Positions 18,254 through 26,128 of a stretch of 35,268 nt of DNA are shown here, in pieces. Each line of letters opens with the position of its first letter. Within the stretch, counting starts at the first letter, position 1. The notes under the pieces were generated by a model. It searched no databases. It had not been told where the DNA came from and was given only the letters and a program-made list of their open reading frames with translations. Made by a program: the position numbers and the translations under genes. The DNA is from Clostridia bacterium (lineage in GTDB: Bacteria > Bacillota > Clostridia > TANB77 > CAG-508), in NCBI GenBank assembly GCA_022793875.1, contig JAAWDR010000038.1:1-35268 (forward strand). Direction: 5' to 3'.

Positions 18254-18283
18254 AAAAGAAGGACTCTTTCGAATCCTTCTTTT
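18254..18283 (-). terminator. Hairpin terminator after the 150-aa gene
   Basis: AAAAGAAGGA (18254-18263) pairs with TCCTTCTTTT (18274-18283), 24 bp past the stop of the 150-aa gene, with a T-rich end on either strand. Confidence 0.85.
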
Positions 18284-18306
18284 ACTGTCAGAATAATTGC
18301 AATTCC

Positions 18307-18759
18307 TCAGTTATTTTCAATATTAAGTTTTTCAACAATTGCATTAAAATCTTCTTTTGAAGTTACAAACAAAAGTGAATTATTATCCTTTTGTATCCAT
18401 ATTCCAAGGTCATCAGCTATTTGCTGAATCTCTTTCTGATAACGAAGATATTTAACACCGAAGTGATATTCACCTTTTATTTCACAGTACTCTTCATGAG
18501 TCACATAGTGCCACCAACCTTCTACTTTATTAGAAATTAAATACTTTTTAACACAATCAAAATCTTCTTGTGACATTACAAATGGAAGACCGCCTTCAAT
18601 GCCAGTCTCTATGCCCAATGAATTAGCTACTTTTTGAGCAGCAGACATTTGACACAAATCGCCTTTGAAGAAATACCGTTTTCCTCTAAAAGAGGATGTA
18701 GAGTGAGCATTTGCTAACAATCCTACAACACCAGAGCTAATTTTCATGTTTACATTCAT
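18307..18759 (-). CDS. Hypothetical protein with internal duplication, 150 aa
   Basis: Family not recognised. Residues 41-77 and 110-148 are diverged copies of one module. Both follow a pattern of helix with ANSLGI or ADDLGI, a turn, LPFVMSQEDFDCVKKYL or LLFVTSKEDFNAIVEKL, and a closing Asn-rich end. The modules are joined by a Trp/Tyr/His-rich linker (GWWHYVTHEEYCE). It is soluble, with four cysteines and no signal. A strong AAGGAGGTTACAGT ribosome site, a good promoter and a terminator mark a single-gene unit. Codon 28 is an in-frame CGG. The paired module could make a pseudo-dimeric binding fold; this is inference. Confidence 0.75.
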   Translation of the reverse strand: MNVNMKISSGVVGLLANAHSTSSFRGKRYFFKGDLCQMSAAQKVANSLGIETGIEGGLPFVMSQEDFDCVKKYLISNKVEGWWHYVTHEEYCEIKGEYHFGVKYLRYQKEIQQIADDLGIWIQKDNNSLLFVTSKEDFNAIVEKLNIENN

Positions 18760-18800
18760 ACTGTAACCTCCTTATGGTTTTTGCAAAATAATTTAGCTCT

Positions 18801-18829
18801 ATTATACCATAGTTATATTCGTCCGTCAA
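18801..18829 (-). promoter_or_regulatory. Sigma-A promoter for the 150-aa gene
   Basis: Minus strand: -35 TTGACG (18829-18824), 17-bp spacer, -10 TATAAT (18806-18801). Confidence 0.8.
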
Positions 18830-18892
18830 TTTTTATGTCAATTTCACTATTGAAGTTAATAAGGTTTTAGAAGAAGAAAAACTTGAAAAATT

Positions 18893-19416
18893 TCAAAAAT
18901 GCTTAATTTCTCCGAGGTACTCCTACTACAGTAACATTATCTGGTATATCTTTTAAAACCACACTATTAGCCCCTATTTTAACATTATTTCCAATCTTAA
19001 TTGGTCCTAAAACTTTTGCACCAGAACCAACCATTACATTGTTTCCTAAATCTGGATGTCTCTTATTTTTATCTTTTCCAGTTCCTCCGCAAAGTAGCAT
19101 TATGATATATTGTGCAGTTGTCTCCTATCGTTGTTGTTTCTCCTATTACAATTCCCATTCCATGATCTATAAATAGTTTTTTTCCTATTTGTGCCCCTGG
19201 ATGTATTTCTATTCCTGTTAAATGTCTTGCTATTTGAGATATTAATCTTGCTAGAAAGAATAGTTTTTTACAGTATAGAAAGTGTGCTATTCTATGAAAT
19301 ATTATTGCATGAAATCCTGGATATAGAATTATTGCTTCTATAACATTTCTACATGCTGGATCTTTTTCACATATGTTCTCTGCATCTTCATATAATCTTT
19401 TTATACTTTTTAACAT
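18893..19416 (-). CDS. cysE: Serine O-acetyltransferase, 173 aa, interrupted by two +1 frameshifts
   Basis: CysE acetylates L-serine with acetyl-CoA, the entry step of cysteine synthesis. The first 109 codons hold the helical N-terminus ([20 protein letters not shown]) and the start of the left-handed beta helix with catalytic [14 protein letters not shown]. The frame breaks after TIYHNATL at an extra base (plus g at 19089). The next frame gives [15 protein letters not shown] and [22 protein letters not shown]. It breaks again at plus g 18914, after which GEIKHF and a stop complete the usual VVGVPG ending. Both breaks are a C before GGA. The start follows AAGGTGATAAT. Read without shifts the product stops at residue 115, before the hexapeptide core is complete. 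Confidence 0.9.
18911..18917 (-). other. Extra C before Gly codon, second site in cysE
   Basis: The coding strand reads GTA CCT CGG AGA AAT TAA where the CysE family needs GTA CCT GGA GAA (VPGE). The surplus C (plus g at 18914) precedes GGA exactly. Unshifted, the product ends VPRRN. Confidence 0.75.
19086..19091 (-). other. Extra C before Gly codon, first site in cysE
   Basis: The coding strand reads ACT TTG CGG AGG AAC TGG where TTG GGA GGA ACT GGA (LGGTG) is conserved. The surplus C (plus g at 19089) precedes GGA. Confidence 0.9.
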
Positions 19417-19535
19417 ATTATCACCTTGTGATATTATATGTTTTTTTGATTTTATTTGTTATTTATTATTGGATTTCACAATCATTTTGGCAATTAAAAA
19501 GTAGCACAAAATATAATGCTACTTTCAAAAAATTT

Positions 19536-20198
19536 TCATATCAAATTTTCTATCTCTTTTACTAACTCTGCAGGAGTTTTTCCTAAACAATCTATAATAT
19601 AAATATTACTAAAACTTTTTAATTCATTATATGTGTCCAAATATAACCTTTGAAAAATAAGAGCTTTTTTATCATACTCTGATATATTTTTTCTTGATTC
19701 AATCCGTTGTTTTAATACATTTTCATCAGATAAATATAGAAAAACTAGCTTTCTGTTTTTATCCATTTCTAAATATTCTTTAACACCTTGAATTCTATCT
19801 TCCTTTGGTATTTCTTCTCTCATTTTTCTGGTTACTTCATTAACAGCTCTATCTTGGGTAATATACCCTTTATATGCTAGTTCAGCAACTAATGTTGATT
19901 TTCCTACTCCATCTGCCCCTTCTATCACTATATTTGTTTGTTTTAAGCTTCCTTTTAACACATTTTCTAATAGATATAATTTATTTTGTGTTACATTAAT
20001 GAAATCATTAAATGGTCTTTCTTCATCAGAAAAGAAAAATATAGTAATTGTTTTATTAATACTAATTGTTGAAAACTTTTTATAATTCTCTACTAATATT
20101 TCATTTTTTCCTATTCTTTGCTTATAACTATCAATTTTTATTTTGTCTGAAAGAAAAATCCGTCCTAAATTGTCTTTTAAAGCCACATATTTTTTCAT
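19536..20198 (-). CDS. Thymidylate-kinase-like P-loop kinase with N-terminal extension, 220 aa
   Basis: Residues 88-220 resemble the dTMP kinase fold: P-loop IVIEGADGVGKST (94-102), a DR pair in TQDRAVNE, and the arginine-rich LID-like segment LKQRIESRKN. About 88 residues precede the P-loop, whereas ordinary dTMP kinase begins with it, so an extra N-terminal domain is fused. The usual dTMP-binding DRY segment is shortened, so the substrate may be another nucleotide or nucleoside. The start follows AAAGGAGGCAAAAAAC. It is the last gene of the nucleotidyltransferase-radical SAM-Nudix-kinase row, 110 bp after the Nudix gene. Arg13 and Arg165 are in-frame CGG codons. Confidence 0.75.
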   Translation of the reverse strand: MKKYVALKDNLGRIFLSDKIKIDSYKQRIGKNEILVENYKKFSTISINKTITIFFFSDEERPFNDFINVTQNKLYLLENVLKGSLKQTNIVIEGADGVGKSTLVAELAYKGYITQDRAVNEVTRKMREEIPKEDRIQGVKEYLEMDKNRKLVFLYLSDENVLKQRIESRKNISEYDKKALIFQRLYLDTYNELKSFSNIYIIDCLGKTPAELVKEIENLI

Positions 20199-20308
20199 GT
20201 TTTTTGCCTCCTTTTTTTCAATTGTTTTAGTAGAAATATGATATTTGTGTGCAAAAATTTTTGTATAATATATTTATAAATAATGCATTTCGCATTAAAA
20301 TTAAAAAC

Positions 20309-20794
20309 TTATTTAATTATTAAATGTTGAAAATCTATATTGTTTTTTTGTAATTTTTCTTTCAATTCTTGTGGTCTGAAATCTACACTTTCTAATTTAT
20401 CAATAGGTATCCATTTAAAATGTAATTCTACTTTGTCTTCATTTTCTTCAACTGCTTCATATTCTTTAGCATTTACATTTTCTTTATCATCTAGATTTAA
20501 TAAATAATAAAATCCAAGTTCATGTATTTTCTTTCCATTTTTTCTTTCAAAAAAGTTTTCTGTTGTAGTTATTAATTTATTTATATGAGAATTATATCCA
20601 GTTTCTTCTTTTATTTCTCTTATAACTGCATTTTGTGTATCTTCTCCAAGTTTTACATGTCCTCCAGGTAAGCAATAAAAAGGATTGTTCTGCATTTTTA
20701 CCACTAAAACCTCATTATCATGCATTAATATTCCATTTACTCTAAATTTAAAATTCCCTGTTCCATTATCTATTTTTATATCATTATCTTCCAT
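20309..20794 (-). CDS. Nudix hydrolase, 161 aa
   Basis: The Nudix box is complete: Gly45, Glu51, Arg59-Glu60, Glu63-Glu64 and Gly66 in LPGGHVKLGEDTQNAV..REIKEETGY. The domain starts with a beta strand (FKFRVNGILMHDNEVLVVKM) and continues with an ELGFYYLLNL strand. The family hydrolyses nucleoside diphosphates linked to another moiety; the substrate is not predictable here. It starts after AAGGAGAGATGAAAA, 52 bp after the radical SAM gene on the same strand. Its neighbours all handle nucleotides or radical chemistry, so it may act on a modified nucleotide made by them (inference). Confidence 0.88.
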   Translation of the reverse strand: MEDNDIKIDNGTGNFKFRVNGILMHDNEVLVVKMQNNPFYCLPGGHVKLGEDTQNAVIREIKEETGYNSHINKLITTTENFFERKNGKKIHELGFYYLLNLDDKENVNAKEYEAVEENEDKVELHFKWIPIDKLESVDFRPQELKEKLQKNNIDFQHLIIK

Positions 20795-20846
20795 TTTTCA
20801 TCTCTCCTTATTCTGATTTAGTCAATTAACTGTTTTAACCTTTCAA

Positions 20847-21729
20847 TTAATTATGATAAAATTTTGCAGGTTCTTTAATATATTTTTCAAGATTGTCTCT
20901 GAAGTCTATACTTTTTGTATCTATATCATCTTCTAATGTATACATACATTGTTTCATTTTTCCATTTGCTGTAATTCTCAAATGTATTTTCTTACATATA
21001 TCACATTCTCGTAATCTACAATGTGAATGGAAAAATGTAATTACTCTCTTACTATCTTTATAACCATTAACTTCATTATATTCATCTTTTTTATATTCTA
21101 ATTTAAACTTCTCTTGTATAATCTTTTCTAATTCAAGAAATTCTTCTGAAGTAGATTTTTCTTCTTCATCTTTTATTTCTTCTATCATTTTAATTCTTAC
21201 TTGATTTTTTATTCCCCATTTTAATATTTTTATCTTGTTTTCTAAATCTCCTGTATATACTGATGATATACTAACATCACAACCTAATTTTTTTATTTCT
21301 TTTATGTTTTCTAGTATTTGCTTTGATGATACTCCAATTGGAGAATTTTTAGAAATCTTTCCATCAAAATAGTCTAATCCTACAATTACTCTTTTTATCC
21401 AATTCTTTTTTATTAGTATTATTAATTTTTCTATTTCAATGCAATTTGTGTTTATCCCTATGTCTAAATGATATTTTTCTGCTATCATTTGACATATTTC
21501 AAAAATTTGTGGGTGAATAAGTGGCTCTCCTCCGTGTCAACCTTATTCCTCTTAACCCGAATTCTTTTGATTCTTTAATAATTTTTTCAATGTCTTCAAT
21601 TTTTAACATGCTTATACAGTTGTTTCCTTCATTATGGCAATATATACATTTCATATTACAACTTGATATAATTGACATTCTATATTCATTTCTTGGTATT
21701 TCTAATTTTTTTGTTTCTATTTTTTCCAT
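20847..21729 (-). CDS. MoaA-like radical SAM protein, 293 aa, one +1 frameshift
   Basis: The first frame holds the radical SAM cluster motif SSCNMKCIYCHNEG (CxxxCxxC) and FGLRGIRLT. An extra base (plus g at 21534) breaks it. The second frame restores GGEPLIHPQIF, the SAM-contacting GGE motif, and 228 further residues. The C-terminus has CRLRECDICKKIHLRITANG followed by KMKQCMY, which matches the second 4Fe-4S site and the RLTADGK stretch of MoaA (GTP 3',8-cyclase). No other molybdenum cofactor genes are in the window, so a MoaA paralogue with another nucleotide substrate is possible. The ribosome site is AAGGGGATGTAAAA. It follows the nucleotidyltransferase gene by 23 bp. Confidence 0.85.
21531..21537 (-). 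other. Extra C before Gly codon in the radical SAM gene
   Basis: The coding strand reads TTG ACA CGG AGG AGA GCC where TTG ACA GGA GGA GAG CCA (LTGGEP) is the conserved radical SAM motif. The surplus C is plus-strand g at 21534. Confidence 0.9.
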
Positions 21730-21752
21730 TTTTACATCCCCTTAGCTTTACT

Positions 21753-22517
21753 TTAATGATTTCTATTTCCTATGTTAAATTTTATGTTGTAATAATCTAT
21801 ATCTGCTGAGATATCTCTAGTTACATATTTAAATAAATCATTAATCTTTTCAAATTCATTTGTTTCTATACAATTTAGATAACTATTTGTAAATTGTTTT
21901 TCTGGCATAAATTTATGTTGAACTGTTTGCATTACTTCATCTGTATATAATCTATATACTTTTGATGTTGACATATTTGAATATCCATTTTTCTTGTTAT
22001 AATAGTCTCTTATTTTATCTAGTGTAATAGCATAAAAAGTTGAATAATATGGTGATTTTTCTGTATACATGTTTTTTAGGCTTTCTATTGATTTGTGTAT
22101 TGATTTCGCTCCATATATTACATCTTGTTCATTTAATTTTGGTAAACCGTTTTTATATTTTTGCAAAGTATAATTTTGTAATTCTTTTATTTTTCCATTT
22201 CTATCTTCAATTATTTCTCCATAGCCTATTGCTGATAGCATTGTATCTTCATAATTCAAGAAATCTTTATCTACTCTGTCATATAAATTTTGTAAGGTTC
22301 TTTCGTAACTTTCAAAATCATAATTTTTGTATTTTTTGTATTCTTTAGTTGTCTCTTTTTTAGACTCAGAATTATATACAATAATTATATCCACATCAGA
22401 ATTTTTCTTGTTTGTCTTTGTTTGATAACTTCCATAAAGTATTACACCTTCTATGTCTTTATTTTGTGTATATCCATATTCATCTAAAAATTCTTGTATT
22501 ATGTCTTCAATTTCCAT
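21753..22517 (-). CDS. Nucleotidyltransferase-fold protein, 254 aa
   Basis: The N-terminal domain has GVILYGSYQTKTNKKNSDVDIIIVY, the GS..DxD signature of pol-beta-type minimal nucleotidyltransferases. The rest is helical (SIHKSIESLKNMYTEKSPYY) and may bind the substrate, as in kanamycin-type or MNT/HEPN-like proteins. The start at 22517 has AAGGGAAAAAGT upstream; a longer frame from 22595 adds a lysine-rich leader that looks untranslated. It is the first gene of a four-gene row with radical SAM, Nudix and kinase proteins. The target is unknown: a small molecule, a nucleotide or a protein are all possible. Confidence 0.8.
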   Translation of the reverse strand: MEIEDIIQEFLDEYGYTQNKDIEGVILYGSYQTKTNKKNSDVDIIIVYNSESKKETTKEYKKYKNYDFESYERTLQNLYDRVDKDFLNYEDTMLSAIGYGEIIEDRNGKIKELQNYTLQKYKNGLPKLNEQDVIYGAKSIHKSIESLKNMYTEKSPYYSTFYAITLDKIRDYYNKKNGYSNMSTSKVYRLYTDEVMQTVQHKFMPEKQFTNSYLNCIETNEFEKINDLFKYVTRDISADIDYYNIKFNIGNRNH

Positions 22518-22604
22518 ACTTTTTCCCTTCTTTTTTATTTTATGTAATTTTATTACTTTCTTTATGCAAATGTTGTCGAATTCTGCGGTTTCCATAAAAA
22601 AGTT

Positions 22605-22652
22605 AAAAATAACTTAAATAAGGATAATTTCATCCCTATTTAAGTTATTTTT
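22605..22652 (-). terminator. Hairpin terminator downstream of the ABC transporter operon
   Basis: AAAAATAACTTAAATA(A)GGAT (22605-22625) pairs with ATCCCTATTTAAGTTATTTTT (22632-22652) with one mismatch and a short loop, about 100 bp past the last permease stop. The DNA between them (22653-22748) shows no gene. Confidence 0.8.
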
Positions 22653-22748
22653 TAGTTCTAACAATTATTTTATTTACTTGCAATATAATTATTATTTAAT
22701 TAATTCAATGCCCCTAACATAATTTTAAATTTAGGAGTATTATTCCAA

Positions 22749-23543
22749 TTAACTTCCTGTACTCCTATATTTCTTCAATGCCCAATTCCAAACATTAATA
22801 GCAACAAACCATAAAACAATCGCAATTAATGGAGAAAGCCAAATCAAATATTTATCCATGCCTAAATAATTCATTGTTGGATAATAAGCCACAAACACAA
22901 AAGGTAAAATATAAGTTATTATAAACTTTATAAATCCATTATAAATATCAATTGGATACTGTGCAAAAGTATACATCCTATAAAATGTCCATATCACCTC
23001 ATTTGATTTATAAGTCCAAAAAGATGCTATACTAAATATTGTGTTAATTGCACCTATTATTGCAGCCCCTATAATACTAAAAAATATTATTTTTGCTATT
23101 AATATAAAAGTTACTGGTATTGCCAATTCTATTAACATTGATACTGTTATAAATAATCCTAATCCTAAGTATCCCAAAGCTGAATATTCTTTTGAAGCTC
23201 CTATTATTGATAACAAAGGATGTACTGGTCTTAATAAAATTTTGTCAAAATCTCCTTGTCTTATGTATTTAGGTCCTATATCATATAATGCATCAAAGCA
23301 GAAGTCTGATATTCCTACTGATATTAGAGTTACTCCATATAGTAATAATATTTGTTGAAAACTCCATCCTGCTATATTGTCTGTGCTTTGAAATGTTATC
23401 CATATAAATATTACTTCTACTAATTGTGTTACAATTTGAGATATCATACCTGCTATACAATCTAATCTATATATCAGCATTTCTTTTAATGATGCTGATA
23501 AAAAAGATAAATACAATTGTGTGCTATGTACTATATTGTTCAT
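22749..23543 (-). CDS. ABC-2 type permease (COG3694 type), 264 aa
   Basis: Six hydrophobic segments with an early amphipathic helix (YLSFLSASLKEMLIYRLD). The cytoplasmic loop DALYDIGPKYIRQGDFDKILLRPVHPLLS is the hallmark of the COG3694/ABC2_membrane_6 group, which pairs with a COG4587 permease and a COG4586 ATPase as an exporter of unknown or drug-type substrates. I set the start at 23543, where GGAGGATAAA gives correct spacing; the ribosome site overlaps the end of the preceding permease gene, so translation is coupled. It is the last gene of the three-gene operon. Confidence 0.88.
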   Translation of the reverse strand: MNNIVHSTQLYLSFLSASLKEMLIYRLDCIAGMISQIVTQLVEVIFIWITFQSTDNIAGWSFQQILLLYGVTLISVGISDFCFDALYDIGPKYIRQGDFDKILLRPVHPLLSIIGASKEYSALGYLGLGLFITVSMLIELAIPVTFILIAKIIFFSIIGAAIIGAINTIFSIASFWTYKSNEVIWTFYRMYTFAQYPIDIYNGFIKFIITYILPFVFVAYYPTMNYLGMDKYLIWLSPLIAIVLWFVAINVWNWALKKYRSTGS

Positions 23544-23544
23544 T

Positions 23545-24336
23545 TTATCCTCCATTTATTGTTATTTTCTTTACTGCATGTTCGAAAAATATTTTTGCTA
23601 TTAAATATAATATTGCTATCCATAATACTAATTTTAATATTATAGCTCCTATTTCATTTAATGGAATTGTTCCTAAATATATATTTATTGGTGTATATAT
23701 AAATTCTTTAAATGGTAATATGTTTGCAATTTTTTGAAACCATTCTGGAAATAGTGTTAATGGTGCTATTAATCCTGAAAATATTGATATTATAGATTTT
23801 TTTAATATTTGCATTCCCCATATTGAATTTGTATAAAATCCTGTTGTCCCTATTATCATTTGGATAAAAAATGATATTGGTATTATTAATACTATTACTA
23901 GTAAAAATAGTACAAAATTCATTATACTTACTGGCATTATGACTTTCCAGAATATTGCACATAATATAAATGTTGCTATTGATACTGGTATTGCAAATCC
24001 AATTTCTCCAAGGTTTATTCCAAAATAGTATTTAAAATATGACATTGGACTTAATAATTCTTTGTTTATTTTTCCAGTTCTTATTGAATGTGCCATATCT
24101 TCATTAATTCCCCATGTTGCAATTGAGCTTAATGATACAACTAATATGTAATATGTTATCATTTGTTCTATTGTAAATTCACCTGTGTTTCCTGTTTGCA
24201 TATATATTGCTTGCCATACAAATATATATACAATAACTTCTACTATTCTATTTAATGTAAATAAATAGAAATTTGATTTATATATTGAATATTCTTTAAA
24301 ATGTATCTTTCCTAATTCTAGCATTGTTTTTAGCAT
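23545..24336 (-). CDS. ABC-2 type permease (COG4587 type), 263 aa
   Basis: An integral membrane protein of about six helices. The N-terminus LGKIHFKEYSIYKSNFYLFT and the loop EDMAHSIRTGKINKELLSPM followed by SYFKYYF match the COG4587 permease of the ABC2_membrane_6 group. Its ATG overlaps the stop of the ATPase gene by 7 nt (ATATGCTAA), and AGAGGGGTAAAAAT supplies the ribosome site. With the second permease it would form the membrane heterodimer of the exporter. Confidence 0.88.
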   Translation of the reverse strand: MLKTMLELGKIHFKEYSIYKSNFYLFTLNRIVEVIVYIFVWQAIYMQTGNTGEFTIEQMITYYILVVSLSSIATWGINEDMAHSIRTGKINKELLSPMSYFKYYFGINLGEIGFAIPVSIATFILCAIFWKVIMPVSIMNFVLFLLVIVLIIPISFFIQMIIGTTGFYTNSIWGMQILKKSIISIFSGLIAPLTLFPEWFQKIANILPFKEFIYTPINIYLGTIPLNEIGAIILKLVLWIAILYLIAKIFFEHAVKKITINGG

Positions 24337-25328
24337 ATTTTTACCCCTCTATAAATGTCTTTTAATATATCTTCTAGTTCTGCTTCTTTCATGTGTATAT
24401 CTTCTATATTTCCATATTTTGATAATTTTTCTACTATCTTTACAATTGTTGTTTTATCATGACTAAATTTTATTTTTATGTTATTTTCGTTTTCTTCTAT
24501 AATCTCAAAATCTTCTTCCCACAATTTTTGTGTAATGTTTTCTTCTTTATTCTTTAAAATTATTTCTGCTGTTACACTATTTCCATATGTATCTTTAAAT
24601 TTCTGCTTATCTCCATCATATATAATTTGTCCTCTATCTAATAGAATAATTCTATCACAAACATCTTCTATATCTTTTAAATCATGTGTTGTTAATATTA
24701 CTGTTGTATTTTTTTCTTTATTTATATCTTTAATGAATTTTCTTATATTTTCTTTTACTAATACATCTAATCCAATTGTAGGCTCGTCTAAATAAACAAT
24801 TTTGGGATTATGTAAGAATGTTGCAGCAATTTCACATCTCATTTTTTGTCCTAAACTTAGGTTTTTTACTTGCTTTTCTAATAAGTCTTCAAGTTGTAAT
24901 AATTCTGTAAATGTTTTTAAATTTTTTCTATATTCATTTTCTGGTATTTTATACATTTTCTTAATTAATCTAAATGATTCTATTACAGGTAAGTCCCACC
25001 ATAGTTGTGTTTTTTGTCCAAAAACTGCTCCTATTTTTTTGTTGTTTTCTATTCTTTTTTCATATGGTACAATTCCATCAACTATAACTTGTCCTGATGT
25101 TGGTGTTAATAGTCCTGTTAACATTTTTATTGTTGTTGATTTTCCTGCTCCATTTTCTCCTATGTATCCTACTAGTTCTCCTGCTTCTATTTCTATGTTT
25201 ATGTTGTTTACTGCTGTGAATTCTTTATATCTTGGGTGTATTAGGTTTTTGAAGTATCCTGTTATTCCTGCTTTTTTTTCTATTGTTTTGTATTTTTTTA
25301 TTAAGTTTTTTGCTTCTATTATTGGCAT
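24330..25328 (-). CDS. ABC transporter ATPase (COG4586 type), 332 aa
   Basis: Walker A GYIGENGAGKSTTIKML, Q-loop region FGQKTQLWWDLPV, signature LSLGQKMRCEIAA, Walker B KIVYLDEPTIGLD and the H-loop TTHD are all present. The FGQKTQLWWDLP segment and the N-terminal ITGYFKNLIHPRYKEFTAV are typical of the COG4586 natA-like group. The start at 25328 has AAAAGGAGAAAAAAT; the longer frame from 25427 only reads through a GGGAC repeat. The leader is about 130 nt and carries that repeat. It is the first gene of the exporter operon. Confidence 0.93.
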   Translation of the reverse strand: MPIIEAKNLIKKYKTIEKKAGITGYFKNLIHPRYKEFTAVNNINIEIEAGELVGYIGENGAGKSTTIKMLTGLLTPTSGQVIVDGIVPYEKRIENNKKIGAVFGQKTQLWWDLPVIESFRLIKKMYKIPENEYRKNLKTFTELLQLEDLLEKQVKNLSLGQKMRCEIAATFLHNPKIVYLDEPTIGLDVLVKENIRKFIKDINKEKNTTVILTTHDLKDIEDVCDRIILLDRGQIIYDGDKQKFKDTYGNSVTAEIILKNKEENITQKLWEEDFEIIEENENNIKIKFSHDKTTIVKIVEKLSKYGNIEDIHMKEAELEDILKDIYRGVKIC

Positions 25329-25338
25329 ATTTTTTCTC

Positions 25339-25397
25339 CTTTTGTCCCATTGGGGACGTTTCTTCTTGGGACATTTTGTCCCATTGGGGACACATCT
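25339..25397. repeat. GGGAC palindromic repeat, copy 3, in the ABC operon leader
   Basis: The reverse complement reads GATGTGTCCCCAATGGGACA, then AAATGTCCCAAGAAGAAACG, then TCCCCAATGGGAC, nearly identical to the copies at 5184 and 26777 but in the opposite orientation on the plus strand. It lies between promoter and start codon, so the RNA hairpin would be in the 5' leader. Confidence 0.85.
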
Positions 25398-25466
25398 TAT
25401 AACAAATTTTGTTTCACTTATTTGCATAAGTCATCTGTAACTCGCTTTGCTCGAACAGCTGACTTA

Positions 25467-25495
25467 ATTATATCAATTCAGTATTTTTTTATCAA
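25467..25495 (-). promoter_or_regulatory. Sigma-A promoter for the ABC transporter operon
   Basis: Minus strand: -35 TTGATA (25495-25490), 17-bp spacer, -10 TATAAT (25472-25467). Confidence 0.8.
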
Positions 25496-25506
25496 TATTT
25501 TTATCT

Positions 25507-26001
25507 TTATTTTCTAACTTTATCTATATGAATAAATCTAATTTTTTCAAAGTTATATTCTGAAATTCTTTTGTTGAAAGAGTCATATGTATGTGAACTA
25601 ATAAGAATTTCATTTAAATCTATTCTATTCTGAATTTTTGTTATAACTAATGTATGTCCAAAACTCTTCCCATTAAATGATAATTGTGCTATATCTCCTA
25701 TTTCAATTTGATTCTGATTTACTTCTTTTCCATATGGTCCTTCTGATTTGTTTGTAGTTAAGAAGTTATACAAAAATTCTACTCCACTCCATGCTGGTGA
25801 TTTATTATTTCCATTTATATAATACCATCCTTTTTGTTTTAAGTAATTCATTACATTTGCTCCTGCATATATACATTGTGATGCAAAACTTGTACAGTCT
25901 CCACCAACACTGTCAAAATTGTAATATTGTGGATTTCGTGCATATGCCCATTTTTGTGCATATTCTACTACTTTTTGCCTATTATAAGATATTTCTTTCA
26001 T
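25507..26001 (-). CDS. Amidase_6-type cysteine hydrolase, 164 aa
   Basis: The N-terminus YNRQKVVEYAQKWAYARNPQ, the nucleophile motif GGDCTSFASQCIYAGANVM (Cys36), WSGVEFLYNFL and the histidine motif SFGHTLVITKI (His116) match the putative amidase domain found in clostridia and bacilli, often in secreted or sporulation-linked proteins. Here the domain stands alone without signal peptide or anchor, so it would be cytoplasmic. AAGGAGAGATAATTAAT precedes the start. Its substrate is not evident. It lies 25 bp after a worn GGGAC repeat that follows the terminator of the next gene upstream. Confidence 0.85.
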   Translation of the reverse strand: MKEISYNRQKVVEYAQKWAYARNPQYYNFDSVGGDCTSFASQCIYAGANVMNYLKQKGWYYINGNNKSPAWSGVEFLYNFLTTNKSEGPYGKEVNQNQIEIGDIAQLSFNGKSFGHTLVITKIQNRIDLNEILISSHTYDSFNKRISEYNFEKIRFIHIDKVRK

Positions 26002-26027
26002 ATTAATTATCTCTCCTTATCAATGTC

Positions 26028-26055
26028 TTTTTTGGGGACTGTCCCAGAAAGGATA
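26028..26055. repeat. Worn GGGAC repeat upstream of the Amidase_6 gene
   Basis: TTTTTGGGGACTGTCCCAGAAAGG keeps the GGGGAC/GTCCC core only. It lies between the terminator of the C39-like gene and the start of the amidase gene. Confidence 0.45.
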
Positions 26056-26058
26056 TTA

Positions 26059-26097
26059 AAAACCATATTTGTATAGTATATTTACAAATATGGTTTT
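26059..26097 (-). terminator. Hairpin terminator after the C39-like gene
   Basis: AAAACCATATTTGTA (26059-26073) is an exact complement of TACAAATATGGTTTT (26083-26097), 15 bp stem, 9-nt loop, 32 bp past the stop at 26129. Confidence 0.9.
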
Positions 26098-26128
26098 GGT
26101 TACTATTAATATGTCTATAAACTAATTT

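Noticed and set aside
19704..20162. The two CGG codons of the kinase-like gene as skip sites
   Set aside because: The P-loop between them and the regions on both sides are all in the same frame, and Arg165 fits the LID-like R..SR pattern.
20847..21729. Identification of the radical SAM protein as a prokaryotic viperin
   Set aside because: The CHNEG, LTGGEPLIHP and C-terminal second cluster with RITANGK fit MoaA much better.
25329..25427. N-terminal extension of the ABC ATPase (ORF from 25427)
   Set aside because: The extension reads through a GGGAC repeat and lacks a ribosome site; the ATG at 25328 has AAAAGGAG.
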